This document shows positions 32,533-42,719 of a stretch of 64,000 nucleotides of DNA, piece after piece. The notes beneath the pieces are model-generated. The model did no database searches. It was given only the letters and a program-made list of their open reading frames with translations, and had not been told where the DNA came from. Positions within the stretch are counted from its first letter, which is position 1. Each line of letters opens with the position of its first letter. The stretch comes from Podospora comata (Eukaryota > Ascomycota > Sordariomycetes > Sordariales > Podosporaceae): the NCBI GenBank assembly GCA_017354895.1, contig CP071494.1:2046001-2110000 (forward strand), read 5' to 3'. Both the position numbers and the translations under genes were made by a program.

Positions 32533-34125
32533 TCAAGCATTCACCACACCGTACCTGATCAAGCCCATCAAACCACCCAACACAATGGCGGACGGAGCAT
32601 TCAACTTGAAGTACCGACCACCAACATAGCTGGTAGCTGTGATGACAACCCACCAGGGATCATCACCCAAACTGCGACCAGCCTGGAATCCTTGGTCAAT
32701 ATACCCCACCATGAAGATTCGATACACGGCCGTATAGATCAAGCCCACGGCGCCAGCGTTGATGCCTCTCAGCACAGATTTGACCCATCTCCTGTTCCTT
32801 GCCGCGCTCCAGAGTCCCATGGTGCCATGGACCAAGATCAAGCCTGGGCTGAAGATGGCAACCCAGGCAATCAAGGCGCCCGCAACAGAGCTGTGTCCGG
32901 CGTTGATGGCCGTCAAACTCCCGAGGAAGACAGCAATGTTGAAGTTGGGGCCCGGGAAGGCTTGGATGAGGGCGAGACCGATCAAAAAGTCGCGAGCGCT
33001 CACCCACCCTTCGGCAACAACGTACTCTCGCAGCAAAGGGATGACGACGGGTCCACCGCCAAAGATGATTGTGCCCGCAAGGTACATGTTGGAGAAGAGG
33101 CGGTAGAGGATGGGAGGGCCGGGGTCGGGAAGAACACTGCGTAGCACCATGGCCACAATGAAGCTGAGGAAGAAGGTCACGATGATGACTGTGCCAGTCT
33201 TCCATGACATGTTGAACCTCAGCTCCTGTGGCACAATGCGTGGTTCGTTCTCAGCAGTCGACCCCGACGGGCGCTCATTCTTATTGGCCTCATCTTCGCT
33301 GACTGGAAATTCTGAACTGGGCCCGGGTTGCGATGGCCCAAGTTCATGGGAATTTCTTGTTGTTGTGGCACTGTTTTGAGGGCCAGCTTCGGGGTGCGTC
33401 GCCCTCTTTCGCTTCACCTTCCTCGCCAGAGCTCCGAGTGGGCGATGGATCCAACGGTAGTCATTGACCAAGGTCGCAACACCTGACACAAGCATCAAGA
33501 CGGGAAAGTACCACAGGGCGTTGTACAACATGCCAGCAGCAGCAGTGACAAAGACAATTATCCTCGTCAATGGATCAGTGATGGCCTTCTGGGACAGCTC
33601 CACCGCCGCCAGCGCAATCACGCCGACAGTAGCGGAGTTGAGGCCGGAGAGCAGCGCATACACGATTCGCGGCAGGTTCTCGTCAATGTTCGACACGCCG
33701 ATGGAGAGGCCAAACATGCCGATGGCCCCCGGAAGACTCCAGAGCAGGAAGCTAAACAATGCCGCCATAAACCCGCCGTGGAGCAGGTTGATGCAGTAGA
33801 GCATTTTTGTGCTGGCGGGTCCTGACAGCGATTGCGAGATGCTGAAGATCTCCTGAAAGATCTGTTCATCGACCCATTTTGACTTTTGGACGAACTTTTC
33901 GTTGAACTACGCGCCGGACAATGATAAGCAACTGGTCCTCGCTCCTGTTTTCTCTGCAGTTTTTTTTTTCTTTATACTCACAATCTTGAAGTGAACCGGT
34001 GGACCACCAAATGCAGTAACCCCGAGATGCCAATTGACCCGGAGGACCTTCCACCCGCGGCGGGCCAGCGCCCGGAGACGGCGGGGCAGTTCCCCCCTAT
34101 TTTCACCGGCTCCAGTGGAGCTCAT
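32533..34125 (-). CDS. CHR-family chromate ion transporter, two-domain form
   Basis: Two exons (33982-34125 and 32533-33906, intron 33907-33981) encode 505 residues. The first CHR domain begins VNWHLGVTAFGGPPVHFKI and continues across the splice into FNEKFVQKSKWVDEQ, SISQSLSGPASTKM, the conserved FGGP and QxxPGP-like elements. A polar linker of about 80 residues (KVKRKRATHPEAG ... NKNERPSGS) leads to the second CHR domain, with IFGGGPVVIPLLREYVV, WVSARDFLIGLALIQAFPGP and NFNIAVFLGSL. About 10-12 membrane spans are expected. CHR proteins move chromate outward or take part in sulfate/chromate exchange at the plasma membrane. The family is mostly bacterial, with scattered fungal members. Confidence 0.92.
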
Positions 34126-34420
34126 TTTTGGCTTTGTCGTCTTGAACCCCCAGACGCTCCAAAACAGTTGAGCAATTCGCCTTTTGCGACGACAAACTTT
34201 GAGGAATCGGAGACAGCAGAACGGCTTGTCTCACTCCAAATGGTGTGCGATTTGCATGAAGGAGGGAAGGACCCAGGAACTCGGGACAGGCATACGGCAG
34301 AGAATTGGGTGAGCTGCAACCTCCCTGCAGCTGAGGCGATGGTGCAATCCTCGGCGTCCATTTGTGGCGTTGTGTGCTAGCCGACTTTGGTGGTTTTGTC
34401 ACCAGCTCTTTGTCTCCACT

Positions 34421-34432
34421 AGGGTTAGGGTT
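34421..34432 (+). repeat. Telobox-like motif AGGGTTAGGGTT
   Basis: Two telomere-type units about 300 bp upstream of the CHR transporter start codon, in its probable promoter. Confidence 0.4.
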
Positions 34433-35268
34433 GAAACATCGTGGAAGCCCCTTTTCACGATTCAGGGGTTCTTTTATCCAGACGATGAGCTTCTTGACAC
34501 CGAACCTTTTTGAATAGAGTAAGACATCAAACTTCACCTTATCCAAACTGAGTCTGCCAACCACCACAGTTGATTCTACCGCCTAGTCAGCATACCACCA
34601 GTACCATGCGCAAGCAACGACGCCTGCACCTTGGGAGACCTATGGAAGGTGAAGGAGCTATCCGGTGCCTTTTGCACATCCGACATCACCGTGACTTCGG
34701 ACTTTTCTTTGTTGTGAAAAATAGATACATTGCTGAGCAGAAAAACGCGGTACCAGCGCCCGCGACAAGGCGCCATATGGTTCTTTCGTGACGAGTGTCT
34801 GTACACGTAGAGGGGTCAATTGATATATCACAAACGCATCAACAACACCCGCCCTACAAAGTTGGCGAGGTGCTGGGGGACTATAAAAGTCACCGTCACC
34901 ACCGGCTCAGTTAGGGCCATCCGCTTTGCAGGCCAGACCTCCCAAGTTCAAGATGTATTTTCCTCAGACTGGGTTCATCTTCTCTTATTGTAGGTGTAGC
35001 AACCAAGGCAGACTTTGTTATGTTGTCCTGCCTTTGCCCCGCCAAGTCGAGACCGAAGACAAGCCGACCAACTACCTTGTCAATTAATGAGAGGACATCA
35101 ACACCGTTCCTCCTCGTGTAGCTTGGCAGAAATGACCTGTGAAGGATACGAAAAGCTCTCAAACCAAACGTCCCACGTGAGCAACAATTTCCGCCCGTTC
35201 ATGACTTTTAACCCTATTTTATTTTACGAGGGAGTCTACAACGGCCTGACGCCCGCCGAACATTTGCA

Positions 35269-35400
35269 TATATAACTTCCCCCATGATTATTCTTTCTTA
35301 CCTTCATCCCATCTAAACCTTTACCTTCATTCCATCTGAGCTTTACCTTTACCTTATCTGAGCCCCTTTTTTCCCCCTCTTACTTAACTTTGAAAACCCC
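35269..35400 (+). promoter_or_regulatory. Promoter-like TATA and CT-rich tract without a clear gene
   Basis: TATATAA at 35269-35275 is followed by about 120 bp of pyrimidine-rich DNA with several TTTACCTT / CATCTGAGC-type repeats. This is the usual look of a strong fungal core promoter and 5' UTR. The first ATG (35414) opens only a 13-codon frame. Confidence 0.4.
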
Positions 35401-35734
35401 GCTCCCACAAGTCATGAGTCCTACCTGCTTTGCCTCCCCAGGACGTCAGAAATAACGAGTCCGTATACAAATCAGATCCTTGGTCATCAAAATCGCCAGG
35501 TCTTTGGCGAATCACACACCACCTGCTGTTGAGGACCCCAACCTCCTTCTGGGGTCCCTATCGATGTATCACCGTCAAGGTTCAACGGCCGGCGAGGCAG
35601 CATGACTTTGCTGTTCTTCTGATTGATTACCCACGGTGACAAGACGGTACTGCAGACGTATCAGGATATCCTACAGGCGAAGAGGGACGTGACGAGAAGT
35701 CGTTCACTGTGGTGTGTTCGATGTGGGTTGCTCC

Positions 35735-35822
35735 GTGGGTCAGGCAGAAATTGCTCCCAGGGCTCTGTCCTGACCCACACCCACGGGCGTGAGGGTATAT
35801 TGGTTTGGCCGGTTGGTTTGCT
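35735..35822. repeat. Dispersed hairpin repeat, copy 2
   Basis: It starts GTGGGTCAGG and has the exact reverse complement CCTGACCCAC at 35769-35778, giving a perfect 10-bp stem with a 24-nt loop. GGGTATATTGG follows. It is the counterpart of 26675-26755. Confidence 0.6.
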
Positions 35823-37848
35823 CCGTCTGGATACTCCCGGAATACATCATCAGTTCTTGTACGCTTCTTCCGTGTTGGTCGTACCACAGGTTATGATGCC
35901 CTTCTTGCGCGTCCTTGTTTGATCAACGACAGTACGCCAGCTATTTTCATAGCGACCACGTCGGGCGGAAGGGCGGATTTTCTTCCCATCGACCCTCCCC
36001 GATCATGACCACATTCACAGACGAGCTACACCGAGCGAGATGACACGGCGGTGGCTTTCTCCAAGACGTACCATGGAGAACAACGCGACATCCCCAGACA
36101 TGGATCCCAACTAGGAATAAAACCACACGGAAGCGATTCACGGTGTTCTTGCAGCAGACCAACGCGATGGCAGACAAGAAGGACTACCACGCCGAACAGG
36201 TAGCTTGTGAGTTGATATAGTCTTGGTCGCGGCATTGGCCAACACCCCCAGTCGCCGACCCTTATCATGAACTGTTCGTCAGTATCAACCTAGCATCGCA
36301 TTTGGTCATGGAATTGCAGACCTCTTCACCTTTCCGTCCCCCGTGGAAAGTGATAATATCGGGCACCCCGCTCAGTAGAACCAGTTCTTATTTTTGGATC
36401 GTGGGCCGAGACTAGAACATCGAGGAGTAGAAGCACGAATGGGGGAGAGCAGGGTGGTTACTTTTCCATAAGGTATCCAGGACGGCGGCTTGCTGCGAGG
36501 CATTTATGCGGAGGGGATGTTGTCCAAGACTGTGGTAGGTTTCAAGGGGAAGGGGTTTGGCGGCTGATGGCAGGATTACCTGACATATCGGAAATAGAAA
36601 GGCACAGTTGGATGCGATATTGACTTTTCCCAGACCGTCAGCAAGGCTATCCCTATCTTCAACAGGCGTAACGCAAACATCTCGGTCCTTCTGACCTACC
36701 TACCTCGTGCCCCAAGCCGTGATACTTTGCATGAGTTGTACCCGCGTCCGAGATAACCGCACGTGGAAATCAAAAAATTCCATCACTGCAGGCAATCAAT
36801 TTTATCCATTGGGGATGGTCCACGGATGAGGCCCGGTTGCCGTTACCCGGGCCGAGAGTTTGTCATTTGTAGCTTGATTTGTATTGGACAAGTGTGTGAG
36901 TGAGTGTGACGATTTATTTTCCCAATCTGTAACCCCAGGACCGCCGCATCATGGCCTGGAGGGCGGCTGTGATGGCCCGTCTTGATGATTGTTGATAATG
37001 CAGCTAAGGCCGAAGATCTGATATCACATTATGAAAAAGAGCTGTGGGAGTTGGAGATCTTTGTCTGCTATTCGTGTCGCTTTTGGTGAGGTGAAATAAG
37101 GAAAGTATACATGGGTGCCATGGAAGCCATGAAGTGTTTCCACATTCCTTCCAGTCCAGTGAAGAGATAGGCTGACTTTCTTCTTGACCAATGCGAGCCC
37201 TCTTCCAAATCAGTGATTGATATCAGAACAATATGTAGAGTTAACGATGTTGATCTTTGCCTATGTAATATCAAGATACAGCAAAGCAAGTCATGGTCAA
37301 TCAACTACCTCCAAACCGGGAAAATGTCAATATAGATTGTGCCCAGCCTAGACAGGCGGGCCAATCATCCACGAAAACTCCAATGAATGAGGTGCGGGGT
37401 TGAATAGGCCGGAAATATGAGAGGAGTAAACGTTGTAGGCTGTTCAAAAGTAAATAAATTGATTGCATCGCGGCAACGCCCCTTTCGCGGCTACCATGGC
37501 CACCGGCAGTTGTGTTCAGATCACTGCCTCCAACTGACTTCCATAACAGTTCTCTCCATTATCATAGAACTGAAACGGACCGAGATCCACTCGTTTGTTA
37601 TTGCTGATCGATGAGATGCATCAAGGCATATGGGTGCTGCGGCGGTCCCAGTTTGTAGCCCTTGGCGGGCTGGCCCGATACAGGGGAGGGGAAGACGTGG
37701 TATTTGAGCTTTTAATAAAGACTGCCATGGTGCTTCCAGATTTCCCTGACATATTTTGCTTCCCTTTGACTGTCAGGTGTTGTTGACTTCTTGACACGTG
37801 TGCCAAGCTTACCCCTGAACCTTCGAGAGAAAAGGAGACAAAGACAAG

Positions 37849-39025
37849 ATGCACTGGAGCTCCGCTGCAGCTCTTGCGCTGGTCGCTCCGGCGTCAGCCC
37901 TGCTTCGATTCGGCTGTTCTCAGTTGGTCGTTGAGCGAACCGATCCCCTCGTCAACCCCGGCGTGGCACCATCTCCGCATCTTCATCAGATTATCGGTGG
38001 TGTAAGACACTCCGACAACAGAGCAAGGATACATACTGACACGTACCAGAATGCCTTCAATATTTCCATGGAAGCCGCTGCCGGTGATATCGCCAAGAAG
38101 GCGACTTGCACAACTTGCCAATTCTCCGAAGACTTTTCCAACTACTGGACAGCAGTGTTGTTCTTCAAGGCGAGAAATGGAAGCGTCCATCGAGTACCGC
38201 AGATTCCCAACGCCGGCTTCGAAGGTTCCAACGGTGGCATGACTGTGTATTACATGCAAGACGGCCTGGTCAACTACCAGCAAACTTCCAAGGTGACGGC
38301 GTTCAAGACTGGCTTCCGTATGCTCATCGGCGAGGCCATGTACCGCAACCGAGCCCAGGCATCCAAGTTCCGTCAAATCACCTACACCTGCCTCAAGACT
38401 TTTGGCACGCGTTATCCCGAGACAATGGATTTCCCCAAGGAGCCATGCAACTTCGGAATTATGTCCAACGTTCGTTTCCCAACCTGTTGGGACGGAAAGA
38501 ATCTTGACTCTCCCGATCACATGGCGCACATGTCCTATCCCGAGTCTGGAACCTTCGAAGGCGGTGGTCCTTGCCCAGCTTCGCACCCAGTGCGTGTGCC
38601 TCAGCTCATGTACGAGGTTATCTGGGACACAAGGCAGTTCAACAACAAGGACTTATGGCCCGAGGATGGGTCTCAGCCTTTCCTGTGGTCGATGGATGAT
38701 TCGTAAGTTCTTCGGCCGGCCTGATGTGAATTGCACACAGCTGACATGTTGATAGGACTGGCTTCGGATCGCATGGTGACTACATGTTTGGCTGGCTGGA
38801 CGACTCGCTACAGCGTGCCATGGACAGTCCCTGCTACGTCAACTGCCCGACTCTCAAGAGCCAGAGCATCTCGGCGATGAACCAGTGCTCGGTACCGACC
38901 GTGGTCGACGAGCCCATCAATGGCTGTAAGTGGAATCTCGTGAGCAGTTCCTGCGGTGCTTGATGGCAGCTAACAATTCTTTGACAGGGCTCAAAGCACT
39001 TCCCGGCGCTGCGGAGGAATCTTAG
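37849..39025 (+). CDS. Secreted DUF1996 protein
   Basis: Four exons (37849-38001, 38050-38702, 38756-38925, 38988-39025) encode 337 residues. A signal peptide (MHWSSAAALALVAPASALL) is followed by the DUF1996 start RFGCSQLVVERTDPLVNPG and PSPHLHQIIGG, joined by a 48-bp intron to NAFNISM. That intron is a multiple of three without a stop, so an unspliced reading would wrongly insert 16 residues. Other hallmarks are CTTCQFSEDFSNYWTAVLFF, GGMTVYYMQD, FPTCWDGKNLDSPDHMAHM and FGSHGDYMFGWLDD. The family is abundant in fungi, sometimes fused to WSC domains, and is thought to act at the cell wall or on extracellular polysaccharide. No enzymatic activity is firmly assigned. No WSC domain or GPI signal follows here. 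Confidence 0.93.
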
Positions 39026-40353
39026 TCAATGTAGAGGATGCGGAGATAGAGGGGCTGCCGCAGCCTGGGTTCGGGCATTTTCCTGCAATATACGTCAGAG
39101 ACAGAGTCAGAGACTCTTTTTTACCCTAATGAAGACCGAATGTCCCCTATGTTTCGGGTGATGGCCATTCCTGGTCTCAAAAGTGATGCCATATTGAACA
39201 CGTTATTCCTGGTACAACATGGTGTTCTTTTGTTCCGAGAAGTTCCTCGAGTGGTTCAAGCCTTGAGCATGGTTCCACAAAAGCCAGAGTTACCGACAAG
39301 CTGGCAGTGCAGTGCACGAGAACACAACGTTGCTGCTGCAGAAAAACGTGTGATTTTGTCCAAACGACGGGCTGGTGATGTCCGTACCCGAGGTGAGGTG
39401 GAAGACGAGAATAGAACAGAAGGGGCGAGATGCCTCAACGCCAGATCGAATCGACACCCAATTGCAGCCCAGGTCTGTGATGATCATTGCTGCAGCCTGA
39501 AGTGCTGTTAGCGACTGCAAGTAACCATGGTCTCCGACCCGGCAATAACTGACTCTTTCGATCCGCTGGTATCCGGGGAGCCGGCCCTTTTGACTACTCA
39601 ATTCTTGGTTGTGGCGTGTTGAAGGAGAGCAGCTTTCCACGCTCGACCGCACACTCCGCGGTTGATGATGCCCTGGCGGAGACCGCGGTGGGCATCCAGC
39701 GCAACGTAGCACTGGCAATGGCCGTGGGTTGCCCCACCCCTCGGGCGCGCCCCACCGCTGGCGATGGCCTGGCATCCGGCTGCGGCACAGCAGCTTTTGT
39801 GGAAGTCAGCGCGGTTGCAACGGTGACGTCTTGTGACGACGGGCCGGCCACTGGAATACGAAGTTCTTCAATCTACAATGTTTGTATCCGCTGTCACATC
39901 TCTGCAAGAGCGGATAACTACACACTCGTTCTTTGGGCCCTTTTCTCCAATCACACTGAGCTTCTAGCCAGGTCCCACAGTTCACCGACTTCTGGCATTA
40001 CACTACACACGAGAAGATCTGCAGCCTCAAGGCCGCTTAGGGAACCTCGCGCCCCTCGCCTCGTTTGTGCAAATCCCATGGCGCAGCTCTATTGACGGCC
40101 TGCCACTCCGAGCAGCCGGGTCCATGATGCCGAGGTGGAATTGACGGTGAGGGAGGGGAAGCTTGGAACTTGGAACGGAATATAAGCCGGACATATTCCC
40201 GGCCAGAGCCAGATATTCAGAACCAACATTCCAGTCACTTCAAGTGGATCAAAACACCATCACAGATTCAGTCACCATATCTCTCAACCTTCTCGACTCA
40301 CTCTCAACACCACACCACACCACACCACACATACCATTTATCTTCGCTCCAAA
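39026..40353. other. Intergenic, 1.3 kb, with promoter of the AltA1-like gene at its right end
   Basis: No supported gene. TATAA at 40181-40185 is 169 bp before the next start codon, and a short (CACAC)n-like run at about 40309-40333 lies in its 5' UTR. Frames in 39290-40095 on both strands lack any motif. Confidence 0.5.
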
Positions 40354-40992
40354 ATGTATCTCACTTCCGTCCTCTCCCTTGCGGCACTCCCCCTCCTCAC
40401 CTCGGCCTCCCCCATCTCCACCAGGCAAACGACCTCAAACGGGACCTCTTGCTCCAACACCTCCTTCAAGGACTTCCAATGGCAGGCATCCAACTTTGAC
40501 TTTCACGCCTCATTCATTTTTAGCACCCCCGCACACCAAAACTCCTGGGGCTATGCCTCCTTCGACCTCTTCAACCCCGCCGATAAGAGCACAGTTCAAT
40601 GTTCTGCCGCTAGCAACCAGATCAATGACTTCTTCTACGGCACCATTCAATACAGCTGCAACGACACCCTCCGCGGAGGCTCCACTAAGTTTGACTTCAA
40701 CAGGCCTTCCGGCGAGTTGAGAGTGGAACAGAGCTGGACCTGCAGAGACCAGGACCCGCAGTACCCGTAAGCCGTTGCCATTTTGCACATTGACTTGGGT
40801 TAATTGAGTTCTAACATGATAAACAGCATCACATTCACTGCCAAGGGCTCAGCAAACGTCACCCTCGGCTGCACCGAGGACTTTTACCAGAATGCCAACT
40901 GGACTATGGGCGACATTTACTCTAGGAGAACGATCACCTGCGGCAAGGTCGACTCGGCCGTCGTCCCCTATGAGATCTCAGCTATTGCCTGA
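40354..40992 (+). CDS. Small secreted AltA1-like (AA1-like domain) protein
   Basis: Two exons (40354-40766, 40827-40992) encode 192 residues. The signal peptide MYLTSVLSLAALPLLTSAS is followed by a short pro-region ending TR. The mature part has paired cysteines (SCSNTSF, VQCSAAS, YSCNDT, WTCRDQ, LGCTED, ITCGKV) in a beta-rich pattern beginning FKDFQWQASNFDF, as in AltA1/PevD1-like secreted proteins of ascomycetes. Several N-glycosylation sites are present. Members include the Alternaria allergen Alt a 1 and effectors that trigger plant immunity; in saprotrophs the role is unknown. A TATA box and CA-rich 5' UTR lie upstream. The domain match is moderate, so secreted small Cys-rich protein is the safe call. 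Confidence 0.75.
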
Positions 40993-41320
40993 TTTTGACT
41001 GCGCTCAACATTGAAGGCGGGGCAGCGATGATATTGACGACGGGATGAGGATATGAAAATAGACAATGTACATGGCTTGAGTACGGTACAAATGGCAGAC
41101 GACGACGATGTTATATCTGTTTTATTTCTTTTTGTTCGCATACCATAGAGAGGAGGATTATGTTTCTCGGTTGATGAAAAGTTGGGTTAGTTAATGCTTA
41201 ATTAGATGAAAGAAGCTTATTACATAAACCGACCTAAGCTGTGACATCACCACTTCACAAGCGCCATTTGATCGAGTTTCTTTCTAGGGTACCTGAGATC
41301 GGTCGAGGTTGATCTGACAG

Positions 41321-41988
41321 ATGGAACACGATTTCATTCTAACTAAAGATCTTGGGACAATCTGCGAGATATTCAAGCCCTTGAACTATATCCGCGCCGT
41401 TGGTAAGCCGGCAAGAACTCTACTTCAAATCGACGTCATGTACTGACGGCATTGAGTGCAATCGTATTGAGAGAGTGTTTGAAGAATTGAGCAGTTGTAA
41501 TGTCCTCTCCCTACGAATAACGGACCATTCCTAACAATATATGAGATCTCATTGCACCAGACTACGCAAATTCATCTCACACTCATATTTTACTACCCTA
41601 TTTATCAACTCACCAAAATTACCAAATCGCCGCCGAGAGGCTCATCGGCCCCAATGCCAATCCCTCCCAGCTTGGTGATCCGATTTCACTAAAGACAGAG
41701 ACGAATGATGCGAACTCTAACCCAAGGGGTGAGCCGGAGAACAAGCAAGACTTTTCCAAAACCGAGAATAAAGTCCCAGAGTCGTCAGGTGGAAGCCATG
41801 AGGAAAGGATGCTGAGGGGAGAGGGGCCAAAGGGACATCATGTGAGCGGGATGATGACTGAGGAGATTCGGCAAGGGAAGAGGGGAGCTCCGGGCATGAC
41901 TATGGAGAGGGATGCTACTAGTGTGAAGAGGGTGGGGGTTGTTGGGGATGCGACGAAGGGTGGGAGGGGGAAGGGGTCGAAGTTGTGA
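41321..41988 (+). CDS. Probable small hydrophilic fungal protein, two exons
   Basis: Two exons (41321-41402 and 41561-41988) join in phase to 169 residues. The 158-bp intron has a GTAAGC donor and a CTAAC branch site 25-30 bp before CACCAG. The second exon has clear coding character: NYQIAAERLIGPNANPSQLG then DPISLKTE, a long Gly/Glu/Lys/Ser-rich disordered stretch, and a basic GKGSKL end. A conserved IAAxRLIGPxANPxQxGDP head on a disordered tail recurs in small proteins of Pezizomycotina without known function, to my recollection. Exon 1 (MEHDFILTKD ...) is less certain; the true start may differ. There is no signal peptide. It begins about 330 bp after the AltA1-like gene. Confidence 0.4.
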
Positions 41989-42719
41989 AAGATTGCCAGA
42001 AATGGAGAGGATGATTGGAATGAGAAAGTTTCAACGTCAAGGGTTCGAGATATATGAAACTAAGGCTGGTGGTGAGGCTGTGTGCTAAAGAAAGGAAGTG
42101 ATCGCCAGATGCTTGGAAAAGTTGTGGTGAATTGCTACGCCGTCTTCAAGCTCAAACAAATAACCACACCAAGCAAAAGTTTGTAACACTGCAGAGCTGG
42201 TTAGGATATTAATGCGCCTGGTGCTGTGACCTCTGCCATTGAATGATGATTGGTGACTCAGTGAAGACGCTGGCTAACAGGGTGCCACAGTCCTCGGGGG
42301 CGGCCCGGCCCGGAAAAGCAAACACGATAGCTTGGAGCACAGCTTTGTTGATTATCGTGCTTCAGTCTTCGAGCTAATCTCCCATTGTCAACACTGTTCG
42401 ACATTTTTTGGGCCTCAACATGCATGCATGCGTACTTTAATTAGAGACTACCCCTGATGTATACCAAGTTACCTTACCGATTCTTAGTTCGGGGGGCGGT
42501 GTGCAGATATCATTGATAATACGGGTATCCAGTTGAGTTCTTCATGGGCCTTTGCTAGCTGTGCAGTTGAAAATGAGGCTCCGGAACTCCCGTTACACCT
42601 CCCAATGCAGCTGGGTGAGGTCATAGTAGGGGACATGTACCGCCCATATAATGATCTGTTCCGACCACTGGTTTGGAGCGTTCTGTTGCTCTCTTATAGC
42701 CTCCAAGCATTTGTAAGAC
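41989..42719. other. Intergenic, about 0.7 kb
   Basis: Promoter side of the DUF3433 gene. ATGCATGCATGC occurs at 42420-42431. Nothing else is recognised. Confidence 0.45.

Larger units (their letters stand above)
34126..37848. other. Gene-free stretch of about 3.7 kb
   Basis: No supported coding region on either strand. It contains a telobox-like motif (34421-34432), a promoter-like TATA plus pyrimidine tract (35269-35400) and the second copy of a hairpin repeat (35735-35822). The remainder looks like decayed or non-coding DNA. Confidence 0.55.

Noticed and set aside
39594-40095. Ala/Thr-rich frames on both strands
   Set aside because: Each strand gives an equally plausible-looking low-complexity frame, a sign of GC-rich non-coding DNA.
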